This document shows, in pieces, positions 44,669 to 51,986 of a stretch of DNA of 64,000 bases (positions are counted from its first letter, which is position 1; each line of letters starts with the position of its first letter). A program made the position numbers and the translations under genes. A model generated the notes under the pieces. That model was not told where the DNA came from. It made no database searches and saw only the letters and a program-made list of their open reading frames with translations. This DNA comes from Faecalibacterium gallinarum (GTDB taxonomy: Bacteria; Bacillota; Clostridia; Oscillospirales; Ruminococcaceae), in contig NZ_BQKV01000098.1 in NCBI RefSeq assembly GCF_022180365.1, forward strand, positions 62,001 to 126,000, in the 5' to 3' direction.

Positions 44669-45309
44669 ACGAGAGACTGCACACCGATCGTGTCCTGATC
44701 GTGGAGGGCAAATACGACGCAGCCCGGCTGGCCCGGCTGACCGACGCCATGATCCTGCTGACCGATGGGTTCGGGATTTATTCGGATAAAAAACGGCAGC
44801 AGCTGTTTAAGGCTTTGGCGAAAAAGAACGGCCTGATTCTTCTCACCGACTCGGACGTGGCGGGGTTCCGGATCCGCAACTACATCACCAACCTGGTGGG
44901 GGCGGAGCATGTGGTCCAGGCCTATGTCCCGGCCATCCAGGGCAAAGAAAAACGGAAGGCCCAGCCCGGCAAAGAGGGGCTTTTGGGGGTCGAAGGGGTG
45001 CCGGACGAGCAGATTCTCCGCTCCCTGCGGGAGGCTCTGGGCCCCGAGGCCGGGGACGCGCCTCCCCGCCCGGAGGGCCGCCAGATTACTTATACCGATC
45101 TGTACGAGTGGGGCCTGTCGGGGACGGCGGGCTCCGCCGGACGAAAGGCGAAACTGCTCTCCGCCCTGGGGCTGCCGCCCCGCTTGTCCAAAAAGGAGTT
45201 GGTGGAGGCTTTGAACCGGCTGTACACCTTCGAGCAGATCGACGCGCTCCAGGCCCGGCTTTTCGCCGAGGCGGGGGAGAACGCGGCCATGACAATATCT
45301 GACAAATAA
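44665..45309 (+). CDS. TOPRIM/DUF4093 protein, ribonuclease M5-like
   Basis: 214 residues. The N-terminal TOPRIM core RVLIVEGKYDAARLARL and LILLTDSDVAGFRIRNYI carries the conserved Glu and DxD acidic residues. The C-terminal part has ITYTDLYEWGLSG and SKKELVEALNRLYTFEQIDAL, matching the DUF4093 extension seen with RNase M5-like proteins in Clostridia. RNase M5 matures 5S rRNA. The start overlaps holA. The KEKRKAQPGKEGLLGVEGV loop is as in RNase M5. Confidence 0.85.
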   Translation: MNERLHTDRVLIVEGKYDAARLARLTDAMILLTDGFGIYSDKKRQQLFKALAKKNGLILLTDSDVAGFRIRNYITNLVGAEHVVQAYVPAIQGKEKRKAQPGKEGLLGVEGVPDEQILRSLREALGPEAGDAPPRPEGRQITYTDLYEWGLSGTAGSAGRKAKLLSALGLPPRLSKKELVEALNRLYTFEQIDALQARLFAEAGENAAMTISDK

Positions 45310-45334
45310 GCCAAACCAATTGACAAGCCAAACC
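45307..45334 (+). repeat. direct repeat AAGCCAAACC around a promoter -35 box
   Basis: AAGCCAAACC occurs at 45307-45316 and 45325-45334, 18 bp apart, straddling the -35 box of the promoter at 45320. Possible regulator binding site. Confidence 0.45.
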
Positions 45335-45349
45335 GGTGCATGATATCAT
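45320..45349 (+). promoter_or_regulatory. rightward promoter facing the invertible segment
   Basis: TTGACA, 18 bp, TATCAT with an extended -10 TG. It lies outside the left inversion site and points through it toward the EPS operon, although in the present orientation it first meets antisense recombinase sequence. Confidence 0.6.
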
Positions 45350-45498
45350 CTTACTGCCCAGTGCGCAGCGTGGTTTTTGACGGCGTTCTGCGCACGGTTA
45401 AATGCGGTATAAGTTGGCCTGGGGGGCCGGGTTCCGGGGCAGTGGGCGTCCGCTCTGCCGGGGCCGCCGGTGTGCCCGCATAGACGGGCCGATGGGTG

Positions 45499-45519
45499 CC
45501 TCCATCTTTAAAATGGAGG
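45499..45519 (+). repeat. left inversion site
   Basis: CCTCCAT arm, spacer CTTTAAA, ATGGAGG arm: two perfect inverted 7-bp arms around a 7-bp spacer, the form of a tyrosine recombinase core site. Nineteen bases (45499-45517) recur inverted at 46965-46983. Confidence 0.8.
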
Positions 45520-45537
45520 GCCGGGCCGGTTTTTCGT

Positions 45538-45589
45538 GGGGCGGCCCGCCTTTTCCGGCGGGGCTGCCCCTTTATTGACCCTTTTTATT
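45538..45589 (+). terminator. rightward terminator inside the left end of the segment
   Basis: GGGGC and GCCC pair with GGGC and GCCCC around a TTTT loop (45538-45570), followed on the plus strand by TTTATT and CTTTTTATT. On the minus strand no T-tract follows, so it is oriented against rightward transcription. Confidence 0.65.
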
Positions 45590-46724
45590 CGAGCTGAACG
45601 GTTTTCACCCGCATCGCCGGGTAGATCCGGTTCAGCTCTTTTCGTTTCCGTTCCAGGGTGGTGTGGACGTATTTTCGGAGCGTGATGCTGGCGTCGGCGT
45701 GGCCCATCAGTTCACTCAAAGTTTTCAGATCGCAGCCCTTCTGGACACAGAAGGTGGCGAAGGTGTGCCGGAGCATGTGGGGATGCACCAGGCGCACCTT
45801 TGCTTTTTTCAGCAGGGCTTTGATGCTCTTGCGGTAGCTGCGGGGCTCCACCGGTTTCTCTGCCCGGCCGGATAGAAACCACCCGCTGCCCCCCTGGGTT
45901 TTGGCAAGAGCATTCAGACTTTCCAGCAGGGGGCGGGGCAGAGGGATCTCCCGGCGGGAGGAGGGGGTTTTGGGGCTTTGCAGAATCACCTGGGTTTTGC
46001 CCCCGCCGCAGCAGATCCGCTGCACCGTCCGGCGCACCGAAAGCACCCCGGCTTTCAGGTCGATATCCCGCCATTGCAGGCCGCAGACCTCGCCGATCCG
46101 CAGCCCCAGCTGCATGCAGAGCAGCAGCCCCAGCCCCCGGGCGGTGGGCCGGGCCAGGATCGAGGCTTCCAGCCGGGTTTGTTCCTTCTGGTTCAGGGGC
46201 TGGGTGGCCCGGGGGATGGGCCGGGGCAGCCGCACGACGATTTCCACCGGCCGCATATACCGCAGGTGGGCGCCGTATTTGCAGATCCGCCGGGTCAGCA
46301 CCAGACATTCCCGGGCCATGGCGGCGCCCAAAGGCCGGTGGCTCCTGTCCTCCGGGCGGAAGACGGCCAAAAGCCCCTGTTCCAAGGTATCTTCGTCCAG
46401 CTCGGAGACCCGGTACCGACCAAGGACCGGCAGCAGATACCGCTCCAATGTGTAGCGGTAGTGGGCCGCAGTGGAGGGTTTGACCCCCTGCTCCATGGAG
46501 CGCAGCCAGTGGCATGCCAGCATGGAAAAAGTGGGGTCCCGGCCGTTGAGCAGGTAGTAGCTGCTCTCGGCTTTCTTTTGGATCAGCGCCTGTTTGACCT
46601 GGGCGTAGTCCCGGCCGTAGAGATAACCCCAGTGGGTTTTCCCGTCGCTGTCCTTGCCTTTGATATAGCGGCCCTCCCACCGGCCGTCTTTGCGTTTGCG
46701 GATGTTTTCGCCGTGTCTTGCCAT
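45585..46724 (-). CDS. tyrosine recombinase (probable DNA invertase)
   Basis: 379 residues. N-terminal arm-type domain (HGENIRKRKDGRWEGRYIKGKDSDGKTHWGYLYG), a SAM-like core-binding region (about 65-165) and a complete catalytic domain: Arg in LGLRIGEVCGLQW, Lys in LQSPKTPSSRREIPL, HxxR in HPHMLRHTFATF, His in LMGHADASITL and nucleophile Tyr in RKYVH. It is unrelated at close range to the tRNA-Pro integrase (different arm domain). GGGAGGAATAACC precedes the ATG. It is the only gene between two inverted core-type sites, which suggests it flips its own segment. GACCACTTA repeats (46774-46794) in its leader may be arm or operator sites. Base composition matches the host, so it is not a recent arrival. 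Confidence 0.92.
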   Translation of the reverse strand: MARHGENIRKRKDGRWEGRYIKGKDSDGKTHWGYLYGRDYAQVKQALIQKKAESSYYLLNGRDPTFSMLACHWLRSMEQGVKPSTAAHYRYTLERYLLPVLGRYRVSELDEDTLEQGLLAVFRPEDRSHRPLGAAMARECLVLTRRICKYGAHLRYMRPVEIVVRLPRPIPRATQPLNQKEQTRLEASILARPTARGLGLLLCMQLGLRIGEVCGLQWRDIDLKAGVLSVRRTVQRICCGGGKTQVILQSPKTPSSRREIPLPRPLLESLNALAKTQGGSGWFLSGRAEKPVEPRSYRKSIKALLKKAKVRLVHPHMLRHTFATFCVQKGCDLKTLSELMGHADASITLRKYVHTTLERKRKELNRIYPAMRVKTVQLE

Positions 46725-46773
46725 TGGTTATTCCTCCCGGTTTTCCGGGGGCTCTGGGCCCCCTGTAAGTTTG

Positions 46774-46794
46774 GACCACTTATCTGACCACTTA
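46774..46794 (+). repeat. direct repeat GACCACTTA
   Basis: Two copies of GACCACTTA with starts 12 bp apart (46774 and 46786), in the recombinase leader about 50-70 bases before its start codon. Possibly accessory binding sites for the recombinase or a regulator. Confidence 0.45.
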
Positions 46795-46915
46795 ACCTTG
46801 CAAAGAACCAACCAACCCTCTGCCGCCGATGCCTCTTTTTGGGGGCAGCCCTGGCCGCAAAAAGCCTTTTCCGGCGCTGACCTCGCCCCAAAACCGAGGC
46901 CGATCTCCATTCAAA

Positions 46916-46944
46916 CCCTCCGTTTTCAGAACGGGGGGCTTTTT
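46916..46944 (+). terminator. rightward terminator at the right end of the segment
   Basis: CCCTCCGTT pairs with AACGGGGGG (nine pairs, one G-T) over a five-base loop, followed by TTTTT at 46940-46944. It stands 18 bases before the right inversion site and would stop any rightward transcript before the EPS operon. Confidence 0.85.
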
Positions 46945-46962
46945 GTTTGCCAAAAAGAGGTA

Positions 46963-46983
46963 CTTCCATTTTAAAGATGGAGG
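46963..46983 (-). repeat. right inversion site
   Basis: CTTCCAT arm, spacer TTTAAAG, ATGGAGG arm. The spacer is the reverse complement of the left one, so recombination between the two inverts the DNA between them. Flanks extend the dyad to GTACTTCCAT and ATGGAGGTAC. Confidence 0.8.
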
Positions 46984-47012
46984 TACTCTCAAATGAAAGG
47001 AGGGCAGCCGCT

Positions 47013-47726
47013 GTGCTGGATCTACATACTCATATTTTGCCCGGAATGGACGACGGCAGTCCCGACCCGGAAACTTCGGCCGCCATGCTCCGACTTGAGG
47101 CGGGGCAGGGGGTTAAGGCCATCTGCGCCAGCTCCCACTATTACCGGCGGCAGAACTCCATCGAACGATTCTGCCAGCGCAGGGCCCGAGCTCTGGAGCG
47201 GCTGGGGCCTCTGCTGAGCCCGGAATTGCCCCGGGTGATCCCGGCGGCGGAGGTGGCCTTTTTCTCCGGCATCAGCGAGTGCCCGGGGCTGGACCGGCTC
47301 TGCATCGGGGAAAGCCGGACGCTCCTGTTGGAGATGCCCTTTGCCGAGTGGAACGACTTCCAGCTGGAAGAAGTGGCCGCCCTGGTGCTGGACCGGGGGT
47401 TTGGGGTGATTCTGGCCCACCCCGAGCGGTTTTGCTCCAGTCGGTCCAACCGGGAAAAACTGGCCCAGCTGGGGCAGCTGGACATCGGCTGGCAGGTCAA
47501 CGCCTCGGCGCTGCTCCACTGGCGCAGCCGGAAGCTGGCCCTGGAACTTCTGCGCCAGGCCCGGCGGCCCCTTTTGGCCAGCGACTGCCATAACCTGGGC
47601 CTGAGGCCCCCCAACCTGAACGAAGGGAGAACCGTTGTCATGCAAAAACTGGGAGAGGGTTTTCTGGCTCGGATGGACCAAAACGCCGCCGAGATGACCG
47701 CTCCCGCAGGGGAGGCTGCCTCATGA
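47013..47726 (+). CDS. CpsB/CapC-type tyrosine-protein phosphatase (PHP family)
   Basis: 237 residues. LDLHTHILPGMDDGSPDPETSAAMLRLEAGQGVKAICASSHYY at the start, then AEVAFFSG, LLLEMPFAEWND, VILAHPERFC and LLASDCHNLGLRPPNL carry the metal-binding His/Asp set of the manganese-dependent PHP phosphatases. It removes phosphate from the BY-kinase encoded at 49547 and thereby regulates chain synthesis. The GTG at 47013 is the start: AAGGAGGG lies eight bases upstream and MLDLHTHILPG is the usual N-terminus. It is the first gene of the EPS operon. The ribosome site lies just outside the inversion site, so flipping leaves the coding sequence untouched. Confidence 0.9.
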   Translation: MLDLHTHILPGMDDGSPDPETSAAMLRLEAGQGVKAICASSHYYRRQNSIERFCQRRARALERLGPLLSPELPRVIPAAEVAFFSGISECPGLDRLCIGESRTLLLEMPFAEWNDFQLEEVAALVLDRGFGVILAHPERFCSSRSNREKLAQLGQLDIGWQVNASALLHWRSRKLALELLRQARRPLLASDCHNLGLRPPNLNEGRTVVMQKLGEGFLARMDQNAAEMTAPAGEAAS

Positions 47727-48739
47727 GCGGATACGAGAAAAAGCGGATCAGCCGCCGGGATTTCTGCAAGGCGGCGGGGGCGGCGGCCCTGGTTCTGGCG
47801 GCTCTGGGGGGTGGAGCTTACGGCCTCCAGGTCTGGGAGAACGCCCAGGGGGCGGAGACCAGCCCCACCGGCACGGGCAGCGACCACCGCCGGCCTGTCG
47901 CCCAGAAGGAACTTACATACAGCGGCAAAACCTACCGGCAAAAATCCAAGGTGGAGAGCTATCTTTTTCTTGGCATTGACGTGATGGGCAAAGCCGTGGG
48001 CACCGAGAGCTACATCGCCGGGGGGCAGGCCGATACCCAGATTTTGCTGGTGCTGGACCACGAGGCCCAGACCTGGCAGATGCTCCAGTTCAACCGGGAC
48101 AGCATGGTGGAAGTACCGGTGCTCAGCATGATGGGTACGGTACCCTACACCATCCGCCAGCAGCTGGCCCTGGCCCACGCCTATGGCAACGGTCGGGAGC
48201 AGAGCTGCGAAAACAATGTCCTGGCGGTGTCCATGTTACTGGGCGGCCAGGACATCGACGGATATTTTGCCCTGAATATGGGCGGCATCGGGATTCTGGT
48301 GGACCTGGTGGGCGGGGTGCCCCTCACCGTTACCTCGGATTTTTCGGCCATCGACCCCACTTTGATCGAGAGCGAAACCATCACACTGAACGGCGACCAG
48401 GCGCTGGAATACGTCCGCAGCCGCCAATATGTGGACGACCAGACAAATCTCGCCCGGATGGACCGGCAGCGGCAGTTTCTCTCGGCCTTTGAGGCCCAGG
48501 TCCGCCGCCAGCAGCCGGAGTTCGCCGTAGATGCCTACGACGCGCTGTCAGAGTATGCCATTACAAACATTGCGGCGGGCCCGGCGGTCCAGCTGGCGGA
48601 CAAGCTCCAGCGGTACCAAAAGCTGCCCCTCTTGACCATCGAGGGTGAAAACACGGTGGAGGACGGCTACTGGGCCTATTATCTGAACGAGGACAGCTTA
48701 CAGCAGACCATTTTGCAGCTGTTCTATCAGGAAATTTAA
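47723..48739 (+). CDS. LCP (LytR-CpsA-Psr) family glycopolymer ligase
   Basis: 338 residues. The N-terminus has ISRRDFCKAAGAAALVLAALGGG, a twin-arginine-like motif before the hydrophobic segment, unusual for LCP proteins that normally use a Sec anchor. The LCP domain covers about 80-335: YLFLGIDVMGK, LDHEAQTWQMLQFNRDSMVEVPVL, YFALNMGGIGILVDLVGGVPLTV, LNGDQALEYVRSR and DQTNLARMDRQRQFLSAF carry the conserved Arg and Asp residues that bind the polyprenyl pyrophosphate. It transfers polymer to peptidoglycan outside the membrane. It overlaps the phosphatase by four bases. Confidence 0.92.
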   Translation: MSGYEKKRISRRDFCKAAGAAALVLAALGGGAYGLQVWENAQGAETSPTGTGSDHRRPVAQKELTYSGKTYRQKSKVESYLFLGIDVMGKAVGTESYIAGGQADTQILLVLDHEAQTWQMLQFNRDSMVEVPVLSMMGTVPYTIRQQLALAHAYGNGREQSCENNVLAVSMLLGGQDIDGYFALNMGGIGILVDLVGGVPLTVTSDFSAIDPTLIESETITLNGDQALEYVRSRQYVDDQTNLARMDRQRQFLSAFEAQVRRQQPEFAVDAYDALSEYAITNIAAGPAVQLADKLQRYQKLPLLTIEGENTVEDGYWAYYLNEDSLQQTILQLFYQEI

Positions 48740-48764
48740 CCCAACACAGGAGGAAACATTGGTT

Positions 48765-49550
48765 ATGGAAAACCCATCCATCCACAGCGAGATGCCCCAG
48801 GGCTGGAACACCCGGGGCCCGGAGGAGGAAGAGGAGATCGACCTGGTCGAGCTGTTCTACCTGCTCTGGGGGCATATCCGGCAGATTGTCCTCTGCCTGG
48901 TTCTGGGGGCGGTGCTGGCCTTCGGGATCACCCGGTTTTTTATTACACCGCTGTATAAAGCCACATCCAGCATCTATATTGTCTCGGCCTCCAACAACTC
49001 GGTGGTCAACCTGACCGACCTTCAGATCGGCGCCCAGCTGACCGCCGATTATCAGGAGCTGATGCTCAGCCGCCCCCTTCTGGAGGATGTGGTGGCGAAC
49101 CTCGGCCTCGAAATGACCACTGAGGAGCTGGCGGATCAAATCGACATTACCAACGCTTCGGACACCCGGATTTTGAAAATCACGGTCACCAGCCCGGACC
49201 CCCAGCAGGCCGCCGATGTGGCCAACGAACTGGTGAAACTGGCGCGGGTCTACCTGCCCCAGATCATGGAGACCGAAGAGCCCAACCTGGTGGAGGAGGC
49301 CATCCTGCCCACGACCAAGGCCAGCCCCAGCTACGCCCGCAGTGTCATTCTGGGGGGCGTATTGGGTGCGGCTCTCTGCTGCGGGGTGCTGATTGTCCGC
49401 CAGCTGCTCAACGACACCTTTGTGACGCCGGATGATATCGTCAAGTATTTTGGCGTCCAGCCGCTGGCCACCGTCCCTGAAGCGGGCAGCGGCCCGGCTG
49501 CCCCCAAAGCCAAAAAGCCCGCTGGGCCAAACAGAAAGGAAACGACATGA
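48765..49550 (+). CDS. Wzz/CpsC-type chain-length regulator
   Basis: 261 residues with two membrane helices, at about 42-62 (IVLCLVLGAVLAFGITRFF) and 190-210 (SVILGGVLGAALCCGVLIV), bracketing an external coil-rich domain: the topology of polysaccharide co-polymerases. IDLVELFYLLWGHIRQI at the start and LVKLARVYLPQIMETEEPNLVEEAILPTTKASPS before the second helix are the family motifs. It activates the BY-kinase encoded next. The ATG at 48765 is chosen (AGGAGG ten bases before), not the TTG two codons earlier. The C-terminus is short and rich in Ala/Pro/Lys. Confidence 0.9.
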   Translation: MENPSIHSEMPQGWNTRGPEEEEEIDLVELFYLLWGHIRQIVLCLVLGAVLAFGITRFFITPLYKATSSIYIVSASNNSVVNLTDLQIGAQLTADYQELMLSRPLLEDVVANLGLEMTTEELADQIDITNASDTRILKITVTSPDPQQAADVANELVKLARVYLPQIMETEEPNLVEEAILPTTKASPSYARSVILGGVLGAALCCGVLIVRQLLNDTFVTPDDIVKYFGVQPLATVPEAGSGPAAPKAKKPAGPNRKETT

Positions 49551-50290
49551 AAGAGCTGGAAATCAAGCAGCTGGGGGAGCTGCCCTTCGGGGTGACGGAG
49601 GCCCTCAACCAACTCCGGATCAATCTGGGCTTTTGCGGCGGCGGGATCAAAATCGTCATGATGACCAGCAGCGTGCCCAACGAGGGCAAGAGTTTTCTGA
49701 CCCTTCATCTGTGGAAGATGATGGCCGAGGTAGGGGTGAAAACCCTTCTGATCGACTGTGATTTCCGCAACTCGGAGATGCGCCGGAAGTACGGCATCCA
49801 CAGCACTTCGGGCCAGAAACTCATCGGCGGGGCCCACTATCTGGCCGGCCAAGCCAGCCTGGAGGAGGTTATTTACAAGACAAATGTCCCCAATGGCTAT
49901 ATGATCCCGGTGGCCTCTACTATCGCTAACCCCACCATCCTGTTGGAGAGCGACAATTTCTCCCGGATGGTGGAGGAATGTGCCGGCCAGTTTTCCTACA
50001 TTCTGCTGGACACTCCGCCTCTGGGGCGGGTGGCGGACGCGCTGACCATTGCGCGGCATTGCCACGGCAGTGTCCTGGTGGTACGCAGCGGGAGCACCCC
50101 CCGCAAGCTGGTGGAAAATTCGGCTCAGCTGCTCCGGCGCACCGAGAGCCCCCTTCTGGGGGTGGTGCTGAACCGGGCGGACGTGGGCAGCCGCTCCAAT
50201 GCGTACTACCACCGTTATTATGGTAGCAGTGATTATGGCTACGGCTATGGTCATTCGCACAATAAACCAACTACCAATGGAGGTAAGTAA
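49547..50290 (+). CDS. CpsD/CapB-type bacterial tyrosine kinase
   Basis: A 247-residue cytoplasmic ATPase-type kinase paired with the Wzz protein. Walker A TSSVPNEGKSFLTLHL near 40, Walker A' LLIDCDFRNSEMR near 67 and Walker B YILLDTPPLGRVADALTIARHC near 150. The C-terminal tail is a tyrosine cluster (YYHRYYGSSDYGYGYGH), the autophosphorylated tail of BY-kinases. It controls polymer length and export through phosphorylation cycles with the phosphatase at 47013. It overlaps the Wzz gene by four bases. All key motifs are present. Confidence 0.93.
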   Translation: MKELEIKQLGELPFGVTEALNQLRINLGFCGGGIKIVMMTSSVPNEGKSFLTLHLWKMMAEVGVKTLLIDCDFRNSEMRRKYGIHSTSGQKLIGGAHYLAGQASLEEVIYKTNVPNGYMIPVASTIANPTILLESDNFSRMVEECAGQFSYILLDTPPLGRVADALTIARHCHGSVLVVRSGSTPRKLVENSAQLLRRTESPLLGVVLNRADVGSRSNAYYHRYYGSSDYGYGYGHSHNKPTTNGGK

Positions 50291-50293
50291 CAG

Positions 50294-51025
50294 ATGAACA
50301 AAAAGTTTGTAATCGGTCTGGCCAGCGTCTCGCTGGCGGCGGCCATGGCGGCGCTGGGGGGCCAGGCCCTCGCAGCCGAGTGGTACCCCAGCCGCACCCA
50401 GAACGAGGTGGGGGTGGCGCACCCCGTCATCACCACCCCGGCAGGCTCTACGGTGTCGGTCTCCTCGGCCCCTGCGGTGGACCCGGCTACCGGTTCTGCC
50501 GTCCAGGTGGAGAGCTCTCAGGATGCCATCATCCAGGTGACCCCCTTGTCCCAGACTCTGGCCGCCAATGCCGCCCTCAACGCGGCGAACCCCGGCCTGA
50601 CCGCCGAGCAGATGGCAGGTGCCGCCACTTCCAGCGGCCTGTCCTATGCGGCCAACGGCCAGCTGAACAGCCTGTACAATCAGGTCAACGCCGCCCCCTC
50701 GGTGAGCCAGCTGCTGGCAGCTACCGCCCCTGCCGCAGCGGCGGCTTTTGACGCCACCGTTGGCGCCCCGGCGGACGCCTACACCCCGCTGGCCCTGTAC
50801 GATATTGCGGCCTCGGCGGGTGCGGCCGGCGTGATCGCCGCCAACGGCAGTGTGGATGTGGCCATCGCTGTGCCCGGCGTGGCGGACGGCGTCCAGATGG
50901 TCGCCATCTGCTGGGATCGTGCCGGCAACTCCCGCATCGTTCCGGTCCGGGTGGTGGACGGCGTGGTCTACCTGTCGGTGACAACCTCCGGCCCTGTCAT
51001 GCTCATGACCCGTACGCAGGCTTAA
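50294..51025 (+). CDS. secreted protein of unknown function in the EPS operon
   Basis: 243 residues. A signal peptide KKFVIGLASVSLAAAMAALGGQALA precedes a mature protein rich in Ala, Ser, Thr and Val, with no motif I know. The last 80 residues (YTPLALYDIAASAGAAGVIAANGSVDVAIAVPGVADGVQMVAICWDRAGNSRIVPVRVVDGVVYLSVTTSGPVMLMTR) look like a compact beta domain of the kind found in surface proteins. It sits between the BY-kinase and the initiating transferase, three bases after the kinase stop, and is followed by a hairpin terminator. It may modulate surface polymer or anchor it; this is guesswork. Confidence 0.7.
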   Translation: MNKKFVIGLASVSLAAAMAALGGQALAAEWYPSRTQNEVGVAHPVITTPAGSTVSVSSAPAVDPATGSAVQVESSQDAIIQVTPLSQTLAANAALNAANPGLTAEQMAGAATSSGLSYAANGQLNSLYNQVNAAPSVSQLLAATAPAAAAAFDATVGAPADAYTPLALYDIAASAGAAGVIAANGSVDVAIAVPGVADGVQMVAICWDRAGNSRIVPVRVVDGVVYLSVTTSGPVMLMTRTQA

Positions 51026-51113
51026 CCCCATCCGATCGCGTTTTCTGGGGGAATAAGAGCAGCCGCTCTCTGGTAGCTGCACCGATCCATCCAGGATAAA
51101 CCAGGGATACCAA

Positions 51114-51166
51114 AAGGCTGCTTTCCGAACGTGTAAAACGCCAAGGAGAGCAGCCTTCCTTTTTTG
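51114..51166 (+). terminator. intra-operon terminator/attenuator
   Basis: AAGGCTGCT pairs with AGCAGCCTT, the stem continues as TTCC with GGAG-like bases, and CCTTTTTT follows. It lies between the regulatory genes and the synthesis genes of the EPS operon, so distal genes need readthrough or antitermination. No promoter is evident downstream of it. Confidence 0.75.
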
Positions 51167-51202
51167 TACGTGGATTCGGCGGGAATAGGGAAGGAGATTC
51201 TT

Positions 51203-51955
51203 ATGCGATCCATCAGAATGTGGGTTCGGCCCCAGCCAAAGGCCGATTTTAACGCTGCGCTGGCCGAGTCCGGGCCGGAACGGACGGCTCCGGGGGAGAG
51301 AACCACCCATATTTACTGGTTTGACCCGGCGGAGCTTCGGCAAAAGCGGCGGCTCTACCGGGTGTGCCGCCGGGTGCAGGATGTGGTTCTTGCGCTGGCG
51401 GCGCTGGTGGTGCTTTCGCCCTTTTTGGGGGCGGTGGCTCTGGCGATCTGGCTGGACAGCCCCGGGGCCAGTCCGTTGTTTGTCCAGCAGCGGGTGGGCC
51501 GGGACGGGCGGCTCTTCCGGCTCTGGAAGTTCCGCTCCATGGTCCCGGACGCCGAAGCCCGGCTGGAGAGTCTTTTGGACCAGAACGAGATGGATGGCCC
51601 AGTGTTCAAGATGAAACACGACCCCCGGATCACCCGGGTGGGGCGCTGGATCCGGAGTACCAGCATCGACGAGCTGCCCCAGCTGATCAACATCCTGAAA
51701 GGCGAGATGAGTTTTGTGGGGCCCCGCCCGGCGCTGCCCCGGGAGGTGGAACAGTACACCCGGTATGAGCGGCAGCGGCTCTATGTGACCCCGGGCCTGA
51801 CCTGCTACTGGCAGGTACAGCCTGGGCGAAATGAGCTGAGCTTTGCCCGATGGATGGAGCTCGATCTCAAATACATACAGGAACAAAGCTTCTGGACCGA
51901 CTGGAAGCTGATCCTGAAAACAGCGGCGGCGGTGTTCCGGCGGTACGGAGCTTAA
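51203..51955 (+). CDS. initiating sugar-phosphate transferase (WbaP/PglC type)
   Basis: 250 residues. One membrane-associated helix (about 53-75, [24 protein letters not shown]) precedes the catalytic domain: [30 protein letters not shown], then [33 protein letters not shown] and [14 protein letters not shown], the classic bacterial sugar transferase blocks. It adds the first sugar phosphate to undecaprenyl phosphate. It is only the catalytic half, without the multi-helix N-terminus of long WbaP. Start ATG at 51203 with AAGGAG six bases before. It is preceded by the terminator-like hairpin. Confidence 0.92.
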   Translation: MRSIRMWVRPQPKADFNAALAESGPERTAPGERTTHIYWFDPAELRQKRRLYRVCRRVQDVVLALAALVVLSPFLGAVALAIWLDSPGASPLFVQQRVGRDGRLFRLWKFRSMVPDAEARLESLLDQNEMDGPVFKMKHDPRITRVGRWIRSTSIDELPQLINILKGEMSFVGPRPALPREVEQYTRYERQRLYVTPGLTCYWQVQPGRNELSFARWMELDLKYIQEQSFWTDWKLILKTAAAVFRRYGA

Positions 51956-51986
51956 TACCCCGCCCCAAGACCCGGAGGGAGAACGG

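Larger units (their letters stand above)
45499..46983. mobile_element. probable invertible DNA segment with its own tyrosine recombinase
   Basis: About 1.45 kb between two 21-bp sites in inverted order. It holds a leftward tyrosine recombinase gene, a rightward terminator at each end and no other gene. It lies between host housekeeping genes and the first EPS gene, whose ribosome site begins 14 bases after the right site. Best read as a phase-variation switch; a small integrated element is the alternative. Confidence 0.7.

Noticed and set aside
45585-46724. A second integrated phage or conjugative element
   Set aside because: Only one gene lies between the inverted sites and base composition equals the host; no replication or transfer genes. 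An old small integrated element is still possible, but inversion explains the inverted spacers better.
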